From NCBI RefSeq assembly GCF_003028575.1, contig NZ_PYUD01000001.1:930001-994000 (forward strand): 64,000 nucleotides of DNA, read 5' to 3'. The notes under the pieces were generated by a model. It saw only the letters and a list, made by a program, of their open reading frames with translations, made no database searches and was not told where the DNA came from. Positions 1 to 9,045 of this stretch are shown one piece after another. Origin of the DNA: Halomonas urumqiensis. GTDB lineage: Bacteria > Pseudomonadota > Gammaproteobacteria > Pseudomonadales > Halomonadaceae. A program made the position numbers and the translations under genes. Numbering within the stretch: the first letter of the stretch is position 1; every line of letters begins with the position of its first letter.

Positions 1-884
1 CAGAGGTTGTATTCGCTAGCCCCGGGGCTCGATGCCCGCAGCGTCTCGCGCGGGCGGGTCAGGAAATCGCGCAGAGGGTCGACCTGGCTCGGTCGGTCGA
101 GCATCGGCGCATGGCCGCAGCCGGGCACCTCGAGGCTGATCAGGCCTGGCTGGGCCTTGGCCATCTTCGCCACGCTATCGGCCCGCAGCAGCGGCGACTC
201 GACACCACGAACCACCATCAACGGACAGTCGATCGCTTGCCAGTCGGCCCAGGTGTCGCGGGGCGTGTCGTGGACGAATTGCTCGCCGATGCGCGGGTCG
301 TAGTGGTAGGTCCAGCTACCGTCGGGCAGCCGCCGGGCACTGCCAAGTGCCATGCGCCGCCAGGCCTCGTCACTGTCGATGCCGAAGCCAACATAGTGCT
401 GGCGCAACTCGGCCTCGAGGTCCCCCAGCCTGCAGAAACGGTGAGGCACGGCGAAATAGGTGGCCAGCTGTGCCAGGCCATCAGGGTCGAGTTCAGGCCC
501 CACGTCGTTGAGCACCAGGCGCTCGATGCGCGAAGCGGTTTCCGGCTCCGCGGCCAGCAACATGCCAAGCAGCCCCCCCATGGACGTGCCTACCCAGGCA
601 ACGCTTGCGAGTTTGAAATGATCGAGCAGTGCCACCGCAACGCTCATGTAGTGGGAGTAGAGATAATCGTGAGCGGGGTAGAGTGACCAGCTGGAAAGTC
701 CCCTCCCGGGGGTGTCGGGTGCCAGTATTCGCCATTCGGGACCGAGTTCGCGGGCCAGGTCGGCGAAATCGCCACCATGCCGCGCCAGGCCGTGCCATGC
801 CACCAGTGTCTTCGGCGCATCGGGGTGCCATATCCGCACGGCGATATCGAGCTCCCGCACTCTGACAATTTCCAGGGCGTCCAT
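1..884 (-). CDS. alpha/beta-fold hydrolase (3' end outside window)
   Basis: The reading frame starts at the ATG complementary to 882-884, preceded by a GAGGA ribosome site, and stays open to the left edge (294 codons seen), so the C-terminus is missing. The protein has the alpha/beta hydrolase layout: an HG oxyanion motif (WHGLARHGG, residues 30-38), a PDTPGRG turn near 56-62, and the nucleophile elbow GTSMGG with Ser101. A late GCGHAP segment supplies the likely catalytic His. The usual acid position reads RGVESPLL, with Glu rather than the commoner Asp. Substrate cannot be told; esterases and lactonases of this family look alike. It is transcribed away from the efflux genes and has the paired AGTGTCACT palindromes upstream of its start. 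Confidence 0.85.
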   Translation of the reverse strand, partial: MDALEIVRVRELDIAVRIWHPDAPKTLVAWHGLARHGGDFADLARELGPEWRILAPDTPGRGLSSWSLYPAHDYLYSHYMSVAVALLDHFKLASVAWVGTSMGGLLGMLLAAEPETASRIERLVLNDVGPELDPDGLAQLATYFAVPHRFCRLGDLEAELRQHYVGFGIDSDEAWRRMALGSARRLPDGSWTYHYDPRIGEQFVHDTPRDTWADWQAIDCPLMVVRGVESPLLRADSVAKMAKAQPGLISLEVPGCGHAPMLDRPSQVDPLRDFLTRPRETLRASSPGASEYNL

Positions 885-943
885 GACCGATCCTCCTCGA
901 GATGCGTATGTTGCGTAGCAGCATGTGGGTTCAGCATAGCCTA

Positions 944-973
944 GATGAGTGTCACTAGGATGAGTGTCACTCA
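944..973. promoter_or_regulatory. two palindromic AGTGTCACT sites, candidate operator
   Basis: GATGAGTGTCACT occurs at 944-956 and again at 959-971, so the repeat has a 15-bp period. The core AGTG-T-CACT is an inverted repeat, and the second copy extends to a perfect 13-bp palindrome TGAGTGTCACTCA at 961-973. The pair lies 60-90 bp upstream of the hydrolase start and before the candidate small RNA, a position suited to a dimeric regulator. No known regulator is assigned. Confidence 0.4.
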
Positions 974-1028
974 CGAGGGAGAGGCGATAATGGCGGCAGA
1001 CAGGGAGCGACATGATGGCGAATACCTT

Positions 1029-1191
1029 TACAGACATTGCACAGAAATTATTTTCTGTCTAAAGTTGTGCTTGTGAAGCGGCGCCAATCCCCCCACTGCG
1101 TCGCTTCTGCTTGAAATGAACTGTCCCTCGTTTCAAGTCCCGTCTGTACCAACCCTGAATTGTCGCCCTCGTCATCGAGGGCTTTTTTTTT
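1029..1191 (+). ncRNA. candidate structured small RNA with intrinsic terminator
   Basis: No coding frame is convincing here, but the sequence folds by eye into a closed multi-branch structure. TACAGAC (1029-1035) pairs with GTCTGTA (1142-1148). Inside lie hairpins ACAGAAA/TTTCTGT (1041-1058), GAAGCG/CGCTTC (1075-1106) and CTTGAAA/TTTCAAG (1110-1137). A Rho-independent terminator follows at once: GCCCTCG-TCAT-CGAGGGC (1165-1182) and a run of T (1183-1191). A possible -10 (GATAAT) is at 986-991. The 3' side ends in ACCA after the closing stem, which looks tRNA-like, but the arms do not fit a tRNA. It could be a trans-acting sRNA or a leader; the family is not recognised. Confidence 0.45.
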
Positions 1192-1222
1192 AAGCGACAT
1201 GGCAAGTGGCATCGCACTTAAA

Positions 1223-1241
1223 ACATGCGAGAATGTATGTA
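1223..1241. promoter_or_regulatory. AcrR-like operator upstream of tolC
   Basis: ACATGCGAGAATGTATGTA lies 35 bp before the tolC-like start. It resembles the known E. coli AcrR operator and two other sites here, before the adaptor gene and before the tetR gene. Shared pattern: ACA-N7/8-ARTGTAT. It is probably bound by the TetR protein at 8372-8983. Confidence 0.5.
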
Positions 1242-1275
1242 AAGCTGAATCGTAACCCAGATCGAGGATGACCCG

Positions 1276-2748
1276 ATGACTGTTCCCGCCCCTTACACTT
1301 CTCCGGCTGGTGCCAAGGCTGGGCGCCTGGCCAGGGCCGCTCTTGCCACGGCGCTGGTCTCGTCATCGTTGAGCACATCGCTTTATGCGGCTGATCTGAT
1401 GACCATCACCCAGGATGCGCTGGGCAATAATGCTGAACTCGCCTCGGCGCGCGCCCAATCGGGCAGCGTAGAAGCCGGGCGGGAGATCGAGCAGGGCAAC
1501 TTGCTGCCGCAGGTTGGCGCGACCGGCAACCTGGCCTACAACCAACAGTTCGAAGGCCAGACCGGGAGTTTCAGCCAGGGCGGGCAAGCCGCGGGTGGCA
1601 GTAATGATGATAGCTTCACCAGCATGAGCCTTGGCCTTGAAGCCACCCAGGCACTCTATGATGAACGCAACCGCCGTGAAGTGACGCGCGCCGAGCGTGA
1701 GATCGACCAGCAGACGTATCGCCTGGCAGCCACCGAACAGCAGGTATTGATCGATGTTGCCACTGCCTACTTCGAGATTCTGCGTGCCTATGAGGTACTG
1801 GAAGCGAGGCGTGCCCAGGAACGTGCCATCGGCCGCCAGCTCGAGCAGGCGACCGAACAGTTCGAGGTCGGGCTGATCGCGATCACCGAAGTGGAGGAAG
1901 CGCGGGCGAGTGTCGACCAGTCGCGCGCCGAGCGCATCGCCGCGGAGAGCAACCTGCAAGTCAGCTTCGAGGCTCTCGAGCGCCTGACCGGACAGCGCTA
2001 TTCACAGATCGAGGCACTCGGTGATGACATGCCGATTCAACCGCCGAGCCCCGCCAGTCGCGACCATTGGGTCGAGCAGGCCATGGAGAACAATCCGCTG
2101 ATACTGGCAAGCCTTGCGGGTGTCGAGGTATCGCGTAGTGGGGTGGACATCTCACGTGCCGGTCGCCTGCCCACGGTGAATGCGTTTGCCAATTATCAGT
2201 TCGCCGACAGTGACCGTAGCGGGCTTTCAGGACACGATTCTTCCGCTCAAGTGGGGATCGGGGTGGATCTGCCGCTCTACACCGGTGGCAGCACCCAGGC
2301 GAGCATTCGCCAGAACACCTACCTGCTGGAAGCCAGCCAGTATGATTTCGAGGCCCAGCGGCGTGACACCATCCAGCAGGTGCGTTCTCTCTATACCCAG
2401 GTGAGCAATGACGTGGCAACCGTAGAGGCGCGCGCCCAGGCCATCGTGTCCAACCAGAGCGCCCTGGATGCCACTCGCGCCGGTTACGAGGTTGGCACGC
2501 GTAACATCGTTGATGTGCTCAACGCCGAGCAGAACCTGTACAACGCAATCGCCGACCATGCCAGCGCCCGCTACGACTATGTGATCAACCTGCTCAGCTT
2601 GCGGCAACAATCCGGTGTCCTCGATGAGGCAGCGATCGAAGAGGTCAACGCCTGGCTCGAAGGGGATAGCGTTTCGTTCACGCTGCCCGATAGTGCCGAC
2701 GGCGACAGTGCAGTGATGGACATCGGTCAACCACCCAGCCGTGAATGA
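1276..2748 (+). CDS. tolC: TolC-family outer membrane efflux protein
   Basis: The product is 490 residues, usual for TolC/OprM-type outer membrane factors, which form the trimeric exit duct for RND and other pumps. A cleavable signal peptide is visible (hydrophobic stretch about residues 20-34, likely cut after SLYA before ADL). Two long helical repeats rich in Gln, Glu and Ala follow, with the family's YFEILRAYEVLEARRAQERA-type segment near 170-190 and a second repeat around 340-440. The start ATG has a GAGG site 8 bp upstream. A short spacer separates it from the adaptor gene, which has its own promoter. The acidic C-terminal tail (about 465-490) is probably periplasmic. Which pump it serves is inferred from neighbourhood and the shared operator. 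Confidence 0.9.
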   Translation: MTVPAPYTSPAGAKAGRLARAALATALVSSSLSTSLYAADLMTITQDALGNNAELASARAQSGSVEAGREIEQGNLLPQVGATGNLAYNQQFEGQTGSFSQGGQAAGGSNDDSFTSMSLGLEATQALYDERNRREVTRAEREIDQQTYRLAATEQQVLIDVATAYFEILRAYEVLEARRAQERAIGRQLEQATEQFEVGLIAITEVEEARASVDQSRAERIAAESNLQVSFEALERLTGQRYSQIEALGDDMPIQPPSPASRDHWVEQAMENNPLILASLAGVEVSRSGVDISRAGRLPTVNAFANYQFADSDRSGLSGHDSSAQVGIGVDLPLYTGGSTQASIRQNTYLLEASQYDFEAQRRDTIQQVRSLYTQVSNDVATVEARAQAIVSNQSALDATRAGYEVGTRNIVDVLNAEQNLYNAIADHASARYDYVINLLSLRQQSGVLDEAAIEEVNAWLEGDSVSFTLPDSADGDSAVMDIGQPPSRE

Positions 2749-2807
2749 ATGGGGAAGGGGCGATGATCCTCGGGTAACAACCCCATCGGGTCACTGACAG
2801 GAATGGT

Positions 2808-2836
2808 TTTAAAATATACAGACGTGAATGTATAAT
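2808..2836 (+). promoter_or_regulatory. promoter with AcrR-like operator before adaptor gene
   Basis: A -35 like TTTAAA (2808-2813) and a perfect -10 TATAAT (2831-2836) are 17 bp apart. The inverted repeat TATACA-N8-TGTATA (2815-2834) fills the space between them, so a bound TetR-type dimer would block RNA polymerase. Confidence 0.6.
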
Positions 2837-2894
2837 TCCCGGCCTCGATGCATTCAACGGGAACGACAGAACTATTAATGGGAACAACAGAACC

Positions 2895-4193
2895 ATGAAA
2901 AGCAAGTTCCGCAGTGGCCGGATGATCCTTGTGGCGCTGGCCTCCGGCTTGCTGGTGGCGGCCTGTGGCCAAGGCCAGGAAGAGACCCCGCAGCAAGCCG
3001 CCGATGAACAAGCTCCGCCCCCCCGTGCGGTGGAAGTGATGGAGATGGCAAAGCAGGACATCGATCTGGAAAAGTCCTATCCATCGCTTCTGCGCAGTGA
3101 CGACGAGGTGACTCTGGTGGCGCGGGTGACCGGGTTCCTTGAGGCCCGGCATTTCGAGCCAGGCGAGCTGGTGGAAGCGGGGCAGAAGCTCTATACCATC
3201 GAGCCGGACCTCTATCAGTCGGCGGTCAACCAGCGTGAAGCGGACTTGCAAAGTGCGCGTGCCGAGTTGTCACGTGCCCAGCGAGACGCGCAGCGTTTCG
3301 AGCAGTTGCTCAGCCAGAACTCGGTGAGCCGCCAGCAGTATGACCAGGCGCGTGCCGAACTGGCCGTTGCCCAGGCGAGCGTGGCACAGGCCGAAGCGGC
3401 GCTGGCGAGCGCTCGTATCGACCTGGACTATTCCGAAGTCGTGGCGCCCGTTTCGGGCATGATCGGGCTTTCGCGGATCAATGTCGGCAACCTGGTCGGT
3501 TCTGGTACCGAGCTTGCTACCATTACCCCGCTCGATCCGCTGGAAGTGCGTTTCCAGCTTCCCCAGCGTGATGCCTTCGAACTCCGCCGGCAGCTCGATG
3601 GTCAGTCGCCGAGCGAACTGGTGGCCACCCTGCGCATCCCGGCCCTCGAGGGCAGTGATGATGCTCGCCTAGAGGGCCACCTGAACTTCCTCGGCTCGCG
3701 GGTCGATGCTGCCACCAGTACCGTTCAGGCCAGCGCGCGCTTCGAGAACCCCCGGGCGAGCGTACTGCCAGGGCAGTTCGTGCGTGTCAGCATCGAGGGC
3801 CTGAAGCGCTTCGATGTGCTGGCGGTACCGGAGATTGCTCTCACCCAAGGACTGATGGGCCCACAGGTGTTCGTGCTCGATGACGATAACAAGGCGCGTG
3901 CTCGCACCATCGACCTGGGTGAAGTGGCAGGCCCTTGGCAGATCATCCGTGATGGTATCGAGCCCGGCGAGCGAGTGATCGTCGGTGACCCCGCCGGCAT
4001 ACAGCCGGGCACCGCCATCGACCCCCAGCCGTTTGCCGGTGATGCCGACGAGCTTGTCGAGGAAGTCGAGGCCGAGGAGCGTGAGGCCGAAGAGGAAGCC
4101 GAAGAGCAGGCTGCCAGCACCATGCAAGCCGAAGCGGGAGGCGCTGAGGGTGGTGATGAGGAAGGCGCCGGTGGTGAGGAAGACGCGCGATGA
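2895..4193 (+). CDS. RND efflux periplasmic adaptor (membrane fusion lipoprotein)
   Basis: The product has 432 residues and is an AcrA/MexA-type adaptor linking the inner-membrane pump to TolC. An N-terminal lipoprotein signal ends in LVAAC (Cys24 lipidated). Lipoyl halves flank a coiled-coil hairpin (about residues 100-165, rich in Gln/Ala/Arg), followed by beta-barrel and membrane-proximal domains; the motif APVSGMIGLSRINVGN marks the second lipoyl half. The last 45 residues are an acidic Glu/Ala/Gly-rich tail not typical of AcrA or MexA. The stop overlaps the pump start by four bases (ATGA), so the two are translationally coupled. Expression is probably controlled by the operator-promoter at 2808-2836. 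Confidence 0.93.
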   Translation: MKSKFRSGRMILVALASGLLVAACGQGQEETPQQAADEQAPPPRAVEVMEMAKQDIDLEKSYPSLLRSDDEVTLVARVTGFLEARHFEPGELVEAGQKLYTIEPDLYQSAVNQREADLQSARAELSRAQRDAQRFEQLLSQNSVSRQQYDQARAELAVAQASVAQAEAALASARIDLDYSEVVAPVSGMIGLSRINVGNLVGSGTELATITPLDPLEVRFQLPQRDAFELRRQLDGQSPSELVATLRIPALEGSDDARLEGHLNFLGSRVDAATSTVQASARFENPRASVLPGQFVRVSIEGLKRFDVLAVPEIALTQGLMGPQVFVLDDDNKARARTIDLGEVAGPWQIIRDGIEPGERVIVGDPAGIQPGTAIDPQPFAGDADELVEEVEAEEREAEEEAEEQAASTMQAEAGGAEGGDEEGAGGEEDAR

Positions 4194-7100
4194 ATTTTTC
4201 GAATTTCTTCATCAAGCGTCCGATCTTCGCCACGGTGCTGGCGATCATCCTCACGGTGGTGGGGGTGGTCAGCATGCGTGCGCTGCCCATCGAGCAGTAC
4301 CCCAGCGTGGTCCCCCCGACGGTGTCGGTGAGCGCCCAGTTCCCCGGTGCCGATGCCGAGACCGTGGCTCAGACGGTAGCCGCTCCGCTTGCCGAGGCGA
4401 TCAACGGGGTCGAGAACATGCTCTACATGAGCTCGACCAGTGGCGACAACGGCTCCATGAGTCTCAGCGTGGCCTTCGACATCGGCACCAGTGGCGACAT
4501 CAACACCATCAACGTCAACAATCGGGTGCAGGGAGCGCTTTCGCAACTGCCCGAGGCGGTACAGTCGCAGGGCGTGTCTGTCGAGCTGCGCTCCGACTCG
4601 ATCCTGATGCTGGTAGCGCTGATCTCGCCGGAGGGCGACTACAACAATGTGTTCATGCAGAATTACGCCACGCTGAACATTCTCGATGAACTTCGCCAGG
4701 TGCGGGGGGTGGGCGAAGCCGAGGTGCTGGGTGGCGGTGAGTTCGCCATGCGGATCTGGATGGACCCGGACAAGCTTGCCCAGTACGACCTGACGCCGAC
4801 CGAGGTCGCCTCGGCCATCCGCGCCCAGAATACCGAAGTACCGGCGGGTAACCTCGCGGCTACCCCGCAGAGCGAGCCGCGGGCCTTCAGCTATACCATT
4901 ACCGCCGGCGGTCGACTCAACGATGTCGATGACTTCCGTGACATCTTTCTGAGAACCAACCCCGATGGGTCGTCGCTACGCCTCGATGATGTGGCGCGTA
5001 TCGAGCTCGGGGCGTCGTTCTACGGGGTGGAGGCGCGCCTCAATGGCGCCACGATGACGCCGATCATCATCAATCAGCAGCCTGGTGCCAACGCCCTGGA
5101 AACCGCCGATGCGGTCCATTCCACCATGCAGGGGCTGGCTGACCGCTTCCCACCGGGGCTTGAATACGTGGTGCCCTATGACACCACGCTGTTCATCGAT
5201 TCGTCGGTGAACACGGTGACCAAGGTATTCATCGAGGCCTTCCTGATCGTCGGTGTGATCCTGTTCATCTTCCTGCAGAACTGGCGCTTCACGGTGATCG
5301 CCATGTCGGTGGTACCGGTCTCGGTGTTGGCCACGTTCGCCGGTTTTTTCATGTTTGGCTTTTCGATCAACCTGCTGACGCTGTTCGCGCTGGTGCTGTC
5401 GATCGGCATCGTGGTGGATGACGCGATACTGGTGGTGGAGAACGTCGAGCGCGTGCTCAGCGAAGACGAGGACATCAGCGTCCTGCAGGCGACCATTCGT
5501 GCCATGCGGGAAGTGGGTGGACCGGTCATCGCCACCTCGTTGATCATGGCGGCGGTGTTCGTGCCGGTGGCGTTTCTGGGCGGTTTCACCGGGCAGATCT
5601 ACCAGCAGTTCGCACTCACCGTGGCGATATCGGTGGCCTTCTCGGCACTCATGGCGTTGACCTTCACGCCGGCGCTTTCGGCGATCTTCATCAAGCACAA
5701 GCCGAAGCAGGGCCAGTCGACGTTGGGACGAGCGCTCAGCACGCCGCTCAGGCTGTTCGATCGGCTGTTCGCGGGAATCACCGCCGCCTACATGTGGGTG
5801 GTGAAGGTGCTGGTGCGTTTCTGGGGGCTTGCGCTGCTGCTCACCGTGGCGGTCGGCGCCGGCTCCTGGTGGCTCTACCAGAATACGCCGTCGACCCTGG
5901 TGCCCGAGACCGACCAGGGCGTTGTGCTTGCCAGTATCTCGCTACCTGATTCGGCGTCGCTCGATCGTACCAGTGACTATATGGGCAAGCTCAGCGAGAA
6001 GATCGAGGCGATTGATGGCGTGCGCTACTCCTCGGCCGTGGCGGGCTACGATATCTTGTCGGGCGCGGTGAACTCGGCACGCGGCATCATGTTCATCAAC
6101 ATGGACCCGTGGGATGAGCGCGAGCTGACCGCCGATGGTTTGGTGGGTCGCATCATGCAGCTTGGCGCGCAGACCGAGGGTGGCTCGGCGATGGCCTTCA
6201 ACGTGCCGCCGATCATGGGGCTTTCGACCACCGGCGGCTTCACCGGTTATCTGCAGTCGTTTGAGGGCGCATCGCCCCAGGAGCTCTATCAGGCCTCCTT
6301 GAAGGTGATGCAGGCGGCCAATGAGCATCCTGTGCTAAATCAGGTATTCACCACCTTCAACGTCAATGTGCCGGGCTATCGAGCCGAGATCGATCAGCAG
6401 AAGGCGTTGAGTTATGGGGTGGCGCTGCAGGATCTCAACGCGACCCTGTCGAATACCTTCGGTACTGGCTTCGTCAACTTCTTCAGCTACCAGAATCGCA
6501 ATTTCCAGGTCTATCTGCAGAACGAGGACGAGTTCCGCAAGACGCCGGACGATATCAGCAGCGTTTATGTGCGCGGCGGCAATGGCGAGCGAATTCCGCT
6601 CTCGGAGTTCGTGACCCTGGAGCGCCAGGCCAAGCCGGCGGTGGTGTCGCGGTTCGGCGTCTATCTGGGTGCACAGTTCCAGGGCGGCCCGGCACCTGGC
6701 TACAGCTCGGTGCAGGCCATCGAGACCATGGAAGAGATTGTCGCTGAGACCCTGGGTGGCAACTGGGGCATGGGCTGGACCGGTACCGCGTACCAGGAGA
6801 GCAACATGGGCAGCACCGCGGCACTGGCGATCATCTTTGGCCTGCTGATGGTGTTCCTGATCCTGGCGGCGCAGTACGAGAGCTGGTCGTTGCCATTGGC
6901 GGTGCTGACGGCCACGCCATTCGCCTTCCTGGGCGGTATTGGCGGTATCGTCATGCGCGGGCTCGATACCAGTGTCTACGTGCAGATCGGTATGCTGGTG
7001 GTGGTGGGGCTTGCCGCCAAGAACGCCATCCTGATCGTCGAGTTCGCCGAATTGCAGCGCAAGGAACTGGGCAAGTCGATTCGCGAGGCGGCGATCAGTG

Positions 7101-7381
7101 CTGCGGAATTGCGTTTCCGGCCTATCGTGATGACCTCGCTGGCGTTCATCTTCGGCACCCTGCCGTTGGCGTTGGCCACTGGCGCCAGTGACACCAGCAG
7201 TCACCACATCGGCACCACCGTGGCGGTGGGCATGGGCTCGGTTGCGGTGCTTGGAAGCTTCTTCATCCCGACCTTCTACGCGATGATTGCGACAGTCTCC
7301 GACTGGTTGCGGCGCAAGACACGGGGCCAGGAGGAACACGCGGGGGAAGGAAAGCCGGCGCTCTCCCACGACGCTGAGTAA
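4190..7381 (+). CDS. RND multidrug efflux pump, HAE1 family
   Basis: At 1063 residues this is a full-length AcrB/MexB-type proton-driven inner-membrane transporter. It begins with the classic NFFIKRPIFATVLAI first helix. Transmembrane helix 4 carries GIVVDDAILVVENVER, with the proton-relay pair Asp410/Asp411. A second bundle of helices follows (about residues 870-1040, with LAAKNAILIVEFAE). Porter-domain repeats lie between. It overlaps the adaptor by ATGA and ends before a strong terminator, so adaptor and pump form a two-gene operon. Substrates cannot be predicted; solvents, dyes, bile salts or antibiotics are usual for the family. Confidence 0.95.
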   Translation: MNFSNFFIKRPIFATVLAIILTVVGVVSMRALPIEQYPSVVPPTVSVSAQFPGADAETVAQTVAAPLAEAINGVENMLYMSSTSGDNGSMSLSVAFDIGTSGDINTINVNNRVQGALSQLPEAVQSQGVSVELRSDSILMLVALISPEGDYNNVFMQNYATLNILDELRQVRGVGEAEVLGGGEFAMRIWMDPDKLAQYDLTPTEVASAIRAQNTEVPAGNLAATPQSEPRAFSYTITAGGRLNDVDDFRDIFLRTNPDGSSLRLDDVARIELGASFYGVEARLNGATMTPIIINQQPGANALETADAVHSTMQGLADRFPPGLEYVVPYDTTLFIDSSVNTVTKVFIEAFLIVGVILFIFLQNWRFTVIAMSVVPVSVLATFAGFFMFGFSINLLTLFALVLSIGIVVDDAILVVENVERVLSEDEDISVLQATIRAMREVGGPVIATSLIMAAVFVPVAFLGGFTGQIYQQFALTVAISVAFSALMALTFTPALSAIFIKHKPKQGQSTLGRALSTPLRLFDRLFAGITAAYMWVVKVLVRFWGLALLLTVAVGAGSWWLYQNTPSTLVPETDQGVVLASISLPDSASLDRTSDYMGKLSEKIEAIDGVRYSSAVAGYDILSGAVNSARGIMFINMDPWDERELTADGLVGRIMQLGAQTEGGSAMAFNVPPIMGLSTTGGFTGYLQSFEGASPQELYQASLKVMQAANEHPVLNQVFTTFNVNVPGYRAEIDQQKALSYGVALQDLNATLSNTFGTGFVNFFSYQNRNFQVYLQNEDEFRKTPDDISSVYVRGGNGERIPLSEFVTLERQAKPAVVSRFGVYLGAQFQGGPAPGYSSVQAIETMEEIVAETLGGNWGMGWTGTAYQESNMGSTAALAIIFGLLMVFLILAAQYESWSLPLAVLTATPFAFLGGIGGIVMRGLDTSVYVQIGMLVVVGLAAKNAILIVEFAELQRKELGKSIREAAISAAELRFRPIVMTSLAFIFGTLPLALATGASDTSSHHIGTTVAVGMGSVAVLGSFFIPTFYAMIATVSDWLRRKTRGQEEHAGEGKPALSHDAE

Positions 7382-7403
7382 GCGTCCCGGCATGACCTGC
7401 CAG

Positions 7404-7440
7404 ACGGGCATCACCCCAAGGGTGGTGCCCGTTTTTGTTT
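7404..7440 (+). terminator. Rho-independent terminator of the efflux operon
   Basis: A 12-bp stem (ACGGGCATCACC / GGTGGTGCCCGT, one G-U pair) with a 5-base loop is followed by GTTTTTGTTTT, 23 bp after the pump stop codon. Confidence 0.9.
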
Positions 7441-7627
7441 TGGTGGGAATAGAAAACGGACACAGGGAGGCAGGAGGAAGGCGACTGTTGGGTGAATGAC
7501 CCATCGATTGGGTAGGTGGGGTTGGGGCAGGGCGTTAGGAGCGGGGCGTAGGCGTGGTCTACGCTTAAGGTACACTTCCTGAACATCCGCCTGGCCCCAT
7601 GGCCGCAAGCGGGGAAAGGAGCACGCC

Positions 7628-8329
7628 ATGCCTGCCATCAGCTCTATCGCGCTAAGCTTTCCGGTGGTTCTCTTCAGCTTGTTGCTGCCACTCATGCTGT
7701 TGTATTGGCTGCTGGTGGCGCTTCGTCTGGCGCCGCTCGAACTCTTCGAACACGACAGCCTCAAGGGTGACCATCTATCCAGCACCATGGTATCGCTGGG
7801 CTTTGCCGGTGTTCCGGTATCCGTAGCGCTGAGCATGTTGCTGGTGTTGGCGGGAGCGGTGACTCTAGCCATTGAAATGCTGGTGTTGCGCTGGCTGCCG
7901 CTGGGCCTGTTCCGAATACCTGTCGGGGTGGCCGTGTTGTGGCTGGCGTTCGTACTGGCGCAACCGCTGGCGGCGGCGTTGTGTCATCGCCTGCATGGCT
8001 GGTTTCATCGCCACCCGGCCACCAGCCGTCGTTGCCTGCTGGGAGAGAGAGTGCTGGTTACTGAAGGAGCATCGGAGGACGAGCTGGTCTGTGCAGTACT
8101 GGTCGATGATCCGGATTGCCTGGTGCGCCTGCATGGCAAGGCGGGAACCATGCCCGCCGAGGGAGACACGCGCGTGCTGGTCAAGTACCTGGCGGATGAA
8201 GACGCCTATCGGAGTGTGGCGGCACAGGACTACGAAGATGCCAGAAGCAGGCTCTCTCGCTTGCGTCTGCAGGCCAAGCGAGAGGCGACTGAGCGGAGTG
8301 GTCGATCAAGCGTGGCAACGACCCACTGA
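7628..8329 (+). CDS. YqiJ-like inner membrane protein with OB-fold tail
   Basis: The 233-residue product has hydrophobic segments at about residues 10-32, 58-85 and 95-120, then a soluble C-terminal part (about 135-205, LLGERVLVTEG ... VLVKYLADE) that looks like the small beta-barrel of YqiJ/NfeD-type proteins. YqiJ is known in E. coli as a membrane partner of the flotillin-like YqiK; no flotillin gene is seen in this window. The start ATG is set by a GGAAAGGAG site. It stands alone between the efflux operon and the convergent tetR gene. The assignment rests on overall layout. Confidence 0.5.
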   Translation: MPAISSIALSFPVVLFSLLLPLMLLYWLLVALRLAPLELFEHDSLKGDHLSSTMVSLGFAGVPVSVALSMLLVLAGAVTLAIEMLVLRWLPLGLFRIPVGVAVLWLAFVLAQPLAAALCHRLHGWFHRHPATSRRCLLGERVLVTEGASEDELVCAVLVDDPDCLVRLHGKAGTMPAEGDTRVLVKYLADEDAYRSVAAQDYEDARSRLSRLRLQAKREATERSGRSSVATTH

Positions 8330-8371
8330 CAGGTCGAAGGCTTACCGATAAACGCGGGGCTGGCCGAAGAC

Positions 8372-8983
8372 TCAGGCCCGCATGAGCGATAGCTGGGCGT
8401 CGACCAGCGCGGTGCCGCGCTCGATCAGCGAGAAGCGCTGATGATTGCGCAGCCAGTCGTGAAAAAGGCCGCCCAGCATCGACTGGAACAGCCCTGCGGC
8501 GATTTCAGATGAGAGCCCCTGTCGCAGCAGGCCCATGTCAGCGGCATGGGCGAAGTAACCGGTCAGTGCTACCAGGGTTTCCTCCGCTATCTCGTTCTGC
8601 ATGGCCAATGGGTCGATATCACCGAACACTTCGCAATGATGAATGAGGATTGCGTGAACGCGCTGATAGCGAGGCTGCTCGAGGCGTGAAAATCCTTGTC
8701 GACAGGCCTCGCGGATGGCGGATAGCGGGTCGTTGGCAAGACCGCTGTTATTGGCTTCCTCGGCGAGTTCCTCAAAGGGCATGCGAACCCTTAGCAGCAT
8801 GGCCTGGAAGAGATCGCACTTGTTCTTGAAGTGCCAGTAGACCGCACCACGTGTCATGCCGGCGTGACGCGCGATCTGCTCCAGCGACGTGCGTGCTACG
8901 CCCTTTTCGAGGAAGATGTCCTCCGCGGCATCGAGCAGCGCTTCCCGCGTGGCAGCCGCCTCGGCTTTGGTCTTTCTGGCCAT
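8372..8983 (-). CDS. TetR-family regulator of the efflux genes (AcrR-like)
   Basis: The product is 203 residues. The N-terminal helix-turn-helix is clear (ARTSLEQIARHAGMTRGAV followed by YWHFKNK, residues about 25-55), identical in style to AcrR, TtgR and MexR-type TetR regulators. The C-terminal ligand domain is helical and variable. A perfect 7-2-7 palindrome 63 bp upstream of its start resembles the operators before the adaptor and tolC, so the protein is inferred to repress all three and itself, released by pump substrates. It is separated from its targets by the pump operon and a membrane protein gene, an unusual distance. Confidence 0.9.
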   Translation of the reverse strand: MARKTKAEAAATREALLDAAEDIFLEKGVARTSLEQIARHAGMTRGAVYWHFKNKCDLFQAMLLRVRMPFEELAEEANNSGLANDPLSAIREACRQGFSRLEQPRYQRVHAILIHHCEVFGDIDPLAMQNEIAEETLVALTGYFAHAADMGLLRQGLSSEIAAGLFQSMLGGLFHDWLRNHQRFSLIERGTALVDAQLSLMRA

Positions 8984-9045
8984 TCAGCGGTGATTCCCAT
9001 CGAATGCGTGTTCAGGACATTCTACCCCAGGCAATCAAAAGAATA

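Noticed and set aside
1029..1151. tRNA-like reading of the small RNA (7-bp stem and ACCA end)
   Set aside because: No standard D, anticodon or T arm; the inner stems are of wrong length.
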